This document shows positions 28,901 through 34,900 of a DNA stretch of 64,000 nt, one piece after another. Location of the stretch: positions 4,345,001 to 4,409,000 of the forward strand of contig WPIO01000030.1 of assembly GCA_009760855.2 (NCBI GenBank), in the 5' to 3' direction. Made by a program: the position numbers and the translations under genes. Every line of letters starts with the position of its first letter. The first letter of the stretch is position 1. This DNA is from Cristatella mucedo. Its lineage: Eukaryota; Bryozoa; Phylactolaemata; Cristatellidae. The notes beneath the pieces are model-generated. The model made no database searches, was not told where the DNA came from, and saw only the letters and a list, made by a program, of their open reading frames with translations.

Positions 28901-31900
28901 CAATTGAGATTAAGTTCTCTTGGGGCGCTATATAAATGAATTTTGTTTATATTTATTTATTCTTACGAACACTGAACTAAATTCGGAAGGCAACATGAAA
29001 ATGTGTGCGTGCGTGTGAGTGCATGTGTGTGTGTGTGTGTGTGCACGACGTGCATGCACGTGCATGCATAAGTATTGGCATGTGCATGTGCACGCGCATG
29101 AGCACGAGCAGGGATGGGAGAAATAGGGATAGAGACAGACTGGTGGGAGATACAGGCCGGTGCAAGTGCAAGAGTAACCGAGTCCTCACACACATTTGCT
29201 CACGCGCTTCCAAGGGCATGTGGCTGAGCTGGTAGCTGCAGCCCAAAGACAGAAGGACGACAGTCGTCCTTTGCTCCAAGCAGCTCAGCACGATTACTAC
29301 TGACGACACTTGCACAGACAGCTCCTCAGGTTACCCATCAGAAAATAATCCCTGGCTGTTGCAGCCAAGGACTAAGATAGGAGGAGGGAACAGCTGCTGC
29401 TCATTAGCTGGACGACCGGACATCGTGATAAACTGTGAGCCCTTTGTTTAGTGACTGCCTAGTGATGAATGAACAGCAGAAGGAAAAAAGGAAGCGACTG
29501 ACAGCACTGGCAAGGGTTCGGCCAGCTGAGTTCGGCCAGCAGCAAGAGTTCAGGTAGCATAATGCAGCAATTAAAATAGTGCTGCAACCGAACCGATCAA
29601 TATCGTTGCTCTAGGTACCACGGTTAAGCCAGACCAGCCCAGCCAACCTTCGGGCAGATCTGGAGGGGGAGTCAAGCCAGCAGCTCCCTTCGACCAGATC
29701 AGTTCATCCAAGTCACGACTCGAAAAGAGGTGACGTAGAGAAAGCGCAGCCACAGAGGCAGGCTCCGCAGGCAGGTAGGCAGGCGGCTCAAAAAAAAGCA
29801 GCCATGGTCGCGTGTGCAGGCGTGAACGCAGCACTTGAGCAGAGCACCACACACAGCATAGCAGCAAGCTCGAACAGCTAAGAACGCTAAGGCACTGCTA
29901 TTCACCGAACCTTGCTCGAGCCTGCATTGAAGACCCAGACAATAGTAACAAAAACTGCTACTTGGTCATGCTGGGGGGGGGCAGGTGACAGCCATAAGGT
30001 CGCAAGCTCAAATCCCAATGATGGCACGGCATTTTCCACTTTTCTTTCTAGAGCGGCACCAAGAAATCTCACGGGAATGTTGCATCTGACGCACTGCAAT
30101 CCAGCTTCAGTTCAGTGAGGTGACTTTTACGCCACAGCCGGCCAGCACCAGCTGATCAAGCCAAAAAGCCATTCTGACACTTTCTATTGCCGGCCTGCTG
30201 TATTGGTGAGCGACGATCCGACAGCTGAGAAACGAATGCAGCCCCTCCAACCCACTAAGCCCCCTCGTCCCTTTCAGCAGTGACACACATACACCTTCTG
30301 CAGACAGCTCGGTGATGGTCTAAACACCATGCATGTCCGATGGCCACGCACAGCATGATCACATAGGAGCCCCTGCATTCAACATAGTTACCAATCGGCC
30401 ACTTCTACCCTGACACGGGCAACAATTCAATAAGTTAAATTGAGGCCGACACAATCGCACCAATCAGTACACTGGCCAGCTTAATGCTCAACTGAGCAGC
30501 AGGCGTCAATAGACCAAGGCTGCCTAAAGAATCGGTGGCTCAGATGCCTCACTGCTACCGCTGCTGCTGCTGCTGCTGCTGCTCCAACTGCTGCTGCTCC
30601 AACCGCTGCTGCTGCTGCAGCTGCCGCAGCCGCCAACAGCATTAGGGAAAGGCATGAGCAGTTGCAAACAAATTTAGACCGTACCACTTTCAAGCACTGC
30701 TCCAGAGTCTCCAGGACGATCAATAAAGATTCATTATAGTTTCGCTCGGCTTCGGGATGGATTTTCTACAATCGCAAGACCTCGGCATGGCAGGTGGCAA
30801 CCGCGCAGCTGAAAACCGAGCAAAGGCAACAAGAGCCACACAGGGCACGAACGCTACAGCAGCAAGCATCAATGTCAGCCGAGCATGTGGCTGGTCATGT
30901 GGCTCAGCAGCAAAAGCAATGGCGAGCTAGGACCTAGTGCAAAGGGGGCCTCTCGGGGCGCCGCAGGGGAGGATTTTGCAGGCGATGGCTGCCTCAACGC
31001 CACTGGAGCTTGCTTGCTCACTGTCGTCTCGACGCTCTTGAGGATTTCGCTGAGACCATTGATGACGAGCTGAAAGCGATGCTGACACACCTTCACCAAG
31101 CATTCCCTATTCTGGTCGATGTTCTGCATAGACTCGACAGTGTGCAGGCCCGTCTGAATGGGCAGCTGGAAATAGAGTGGAGAGTGCAGTGGCTGCTGCC
31201 GAGAACAGCTGCTTCGTGAGCACAAAGGCGTGGCCTCGGTGCCGGGTTTGCAGGCCTTGGTAGAAGCCAAAGCCGATCAATCGTGCAGCAGGTAAATAGC
31301 TCCTTCCTACGAGCCACAGGAAATGCACGGCCATACTGAAGGGGGCATGAGGGTACTGCTCCACAAAACAACCGGCAGTGGCATGTTAGTCGACTAGCCT
31401 TCTGGCAAGCACCTTCAGTCCTGCCACAAGCAGGACAAGGTCAAGGTTTTTCTTTGGCTTGATCGGTGTGAGCAGCTGACACTACAATGCATTGTCTCTG
31501 CCCTCCCATTGTGTTCGTGAAAGCGGCACTGTTCGGCCGCACGGACTTTGGCTCAAGGACTGGGACACACGGCCCCTTGGCCACAGAGGGACTTTGAGCA
31601 GTGCATGCAGCAATGCAGCCACGAGACAGCTCTTACCAGGATCACTACATGCTGCAGCATGTAGCTTCTTAACAATTTACCACTCGTGACTCCTCTAATA
31701 GCTTGTTTTTGTTTGCTTAACTCTGTACTGATTGAGCTGCATTTTGCACAGTTGTTCCTGCTGATTCTTTTTCAGGCCTGAAGGCTACAAGCATGGCTAC
31801 CAGCTGCAAAGAGGGCTAACAACAAAGCCCGGTGAAGTAGAACACTGATAGCCCAACGGCTCCAAATTAACCCTTCAGCAAAAAAATTGCCTTAGTCTCC

Positions 31901-34900
31901 AACCGATGTGCTCGGCTCGGCAGTTCTGCTCGGCTCGGCAGTTCTGCTCGGCAGTTCTGCTCGGCAGTTCTGCTCGGCTCGGCAGTTCTGCGTCAATGCC
32001 ACAGCTGCTGTTTAAAAGGCCGACTCTATGACAGCTGGCAAGCTAACTTCGCAAGGACGATGCTGAGGAATAATATATTTCGAGATGAAGTTTGTTTTCG
32101 TGCTGCCTAGACTTCTTCATTAAAGGTGCTTATCAGCATTGCTTACTGCAACTAGCAGAGGCATGAAACTTGACAACATGGAAATCAAGGTCAAGATATG
32201 CCAGCAACGCAACTATAAAGCCCCAAATTATTGGTGCCTGCAGGCGCACAGACATGTGCTGTGAGGAAGCAAGTGCAGCACAAAATTTCAGATAAAGAGC
32301 ACTATGGCAAAGCCCAAAAGATAACCAAGAGGTCTCCAATGAAACCGTAAATTGTACTAAAGCTCGGAGAGATTGCAAACTGTCCTGCCTGTATTGTGGA
32401 GCAACTGATCCTGTCAAAGGGGCCGGTGGTTAGATTGTGTGGAATCTCTTTTTCAAGTTGTGAAGAGCCTGAATAGAGATTTGGTTCTTCTAAGATGCTA
32501 TACAGAAGACTTATTATTATTATTATCATTACACATATAAATAGAGCAGCGATCACGAGAAGCAATAACAATAATAATAGGTTGCTTGCATATTGCAGAG
32601 AACAAAATCTCTATCCAGGTGCTTTACAACTTGCTTCAAGAGAATCGATAACGAAGATTTAGTGGCATGCATGGTATCAAGCATGCAAAAGCAAATAAGT
32701 ATTATGCCGCCCTGGTTTGGACGATGAGTAAGATGCTCACTTTTCAAGACCAGGGTCGTGGGCTCCAGCCCTGCGGCATCTGTAAAGCACTTTGATAGAG
32801 ATTAAGTTGTCTTATGGGGCTAGACAAATATATTACATATTACATATTTATAATGCTTAGGCCAGCGTGATAAGGCAAACATGAAGACACTCATTGCCAC
32901 CGGCTAGTGGGACCTCTGGCTAGTAGCATGCACTGAATCATGCACATTAGGCATGCAAAGCATCCGGGAACCAAAAAAGATAAGTTCATTGGGGTGAAGG
33001 AAAAGCTGACTAGACAGATGCATCTTTAACTGAGACTTAAATTATGCAAGGTAGTGATAACCATGTTTCCTCCACAAACCTTGAGCTGTCAGTTCCCTGC
33101 AAACTAAGCCTCACAATCAAGTGTTGCTTACACCTCCACTACTCCACCCGTTTTAACCACTACTGCAAGCGTCTTAACCACTACTGCTTGGTTCACCTAA
33201 GCACAAGCCACAAGGTCAACAGTGTAATGTCATGTCCTTGCTAGTCGATGATATGGTGCTGCACGACAATCGGGTCATAGGTCAGCTTGCACTGGGATGG
33301 GAAGAGGCTCGAATCTGGCAGCCCTGTACTGCAGGTGGCTGTGAAGCAGCTGGTCCCTTCAGCCAGCTATTATCAGGTCGGTCTCGGAAAAGGTCAATGT
33401 ACAGCCCTGGGGATTTTTTGCTGCCTTTGTGAGTGGTAAGCATAGTTCACTATCAGGGACGTAGCCTGGAAACGTTTAGGACAGACCAACTGATGTCACA
33501 TCGTCTGATTTGGCGGCAGTCAAAAGCTGAAAACCTGCCTGCATCACATAGCCTTTGCTCTGTCATAATGGATTGTCTTTGTATGTGATTGTGCATTACA
33601 CAGCTGTACATGTCGTGACTATGGGGAAAGTGACATGCTTTTAAATGTGGGCTCCTCAGTGCACTTGTCTTTTTCCTGTGTGCTTTGCTTACCCTGCATA
33701 ATTCAGTATCTGTTACTACTAACCTGGGGTTCTTCTAAGCAGTGGCCGTGAGTGTCTTCTTGTGTGCTTTTGCATGCTTTGCCTGCATAAGCATGATACT
33801 TACGCGAATTGGCATGCTTGATTAAGCACGATACCTCCACTTCTCGCCGACCTGCACTGGCTACCAGTCAAGCAACGGATTGACTTCAAGGTTTTGTCGC
33901 TCACTTTTAGATCCCTTCATTCTATGGCTCCAGCCTATCTGTCAGATATACTACCCCATCAGGCCAAGCATCGTACCACCCGCTTTTCGGAATCCAACAG
34001 TCTAGAAATACCTCATACAAACCCTAAATCCTTTGGAGACCGTGCATTTAGTTCATATGCTCCAAAGCCTGGAACTCCCTCCCGACCTGCGTCAGAACAT
34101 CCCCTGACCTGACCACATTTAAAAGGAACCTAAAAACACACCTATTTAGGACAGCATTTAGTGGGTCCCTGTGATTCGTCCTTCATGTGCTTATGCGTGC
34201 TGACACTGTGCATGCTGCCACTAACCACATTTGCATGCTGACCCTGTGCATGTCACCCCTAACCATATTATTCATTTCGTTTGTTTTTTTCAAGCATGAT
34301 TTTACTTACCATTCAATTGCATTTAACTTTACAGCAAATGTAGAGCACCTAGAGAGAGATTAAGTTCTCTGAGGGCACTTTATCAAGTGAATTATTATTA
34401 TTATTATTATTATTATACCTTGCTTGTCATTTAATATTGGTTACTGTTACTCATGCAGCCAGTTGTAAAATGCCCGAATAGAAATTTAGTTCTCTTAGAA
34501 TGCCATCCAAAAGACATTATTATAATTATTATTAATGGAGCTGAGCTAGGACCTTTCCAGTGCCAGTCAACATAATAGGCAGCACAACCCCTTCTGAGGG
34601 TGTACCGAATGGCTCAAATGTTCTAAAAAGGAAAGTTAGGCTGATTCCATAGAAACATCTATATAGCAACAGAAGAGCCATAGTGGCTCCCACTGCCAAA
34701 TTAGGGATTGCCTGCTTCAGGACTCGAACGGGACCCACTCGGCATAAAGCGACTATAGTCTTAGTCACCATTATCCATCTTATCATACATAGTCTGTTCC
34801 TAAGACTATGATTGCTAAACTTATGACATCGCAACTATCGTTGGTGCCGCAGGGAGCAGACGACGACCTCGTCCGAAGTCACCTGGACGGACACACCTTT

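Noticed and set aside
31717-32110. CRISPR-like repeat pattern near the minisatellite
   Set aside because: Units are directly adjacent without spacers, and the genome is eukaryotic.
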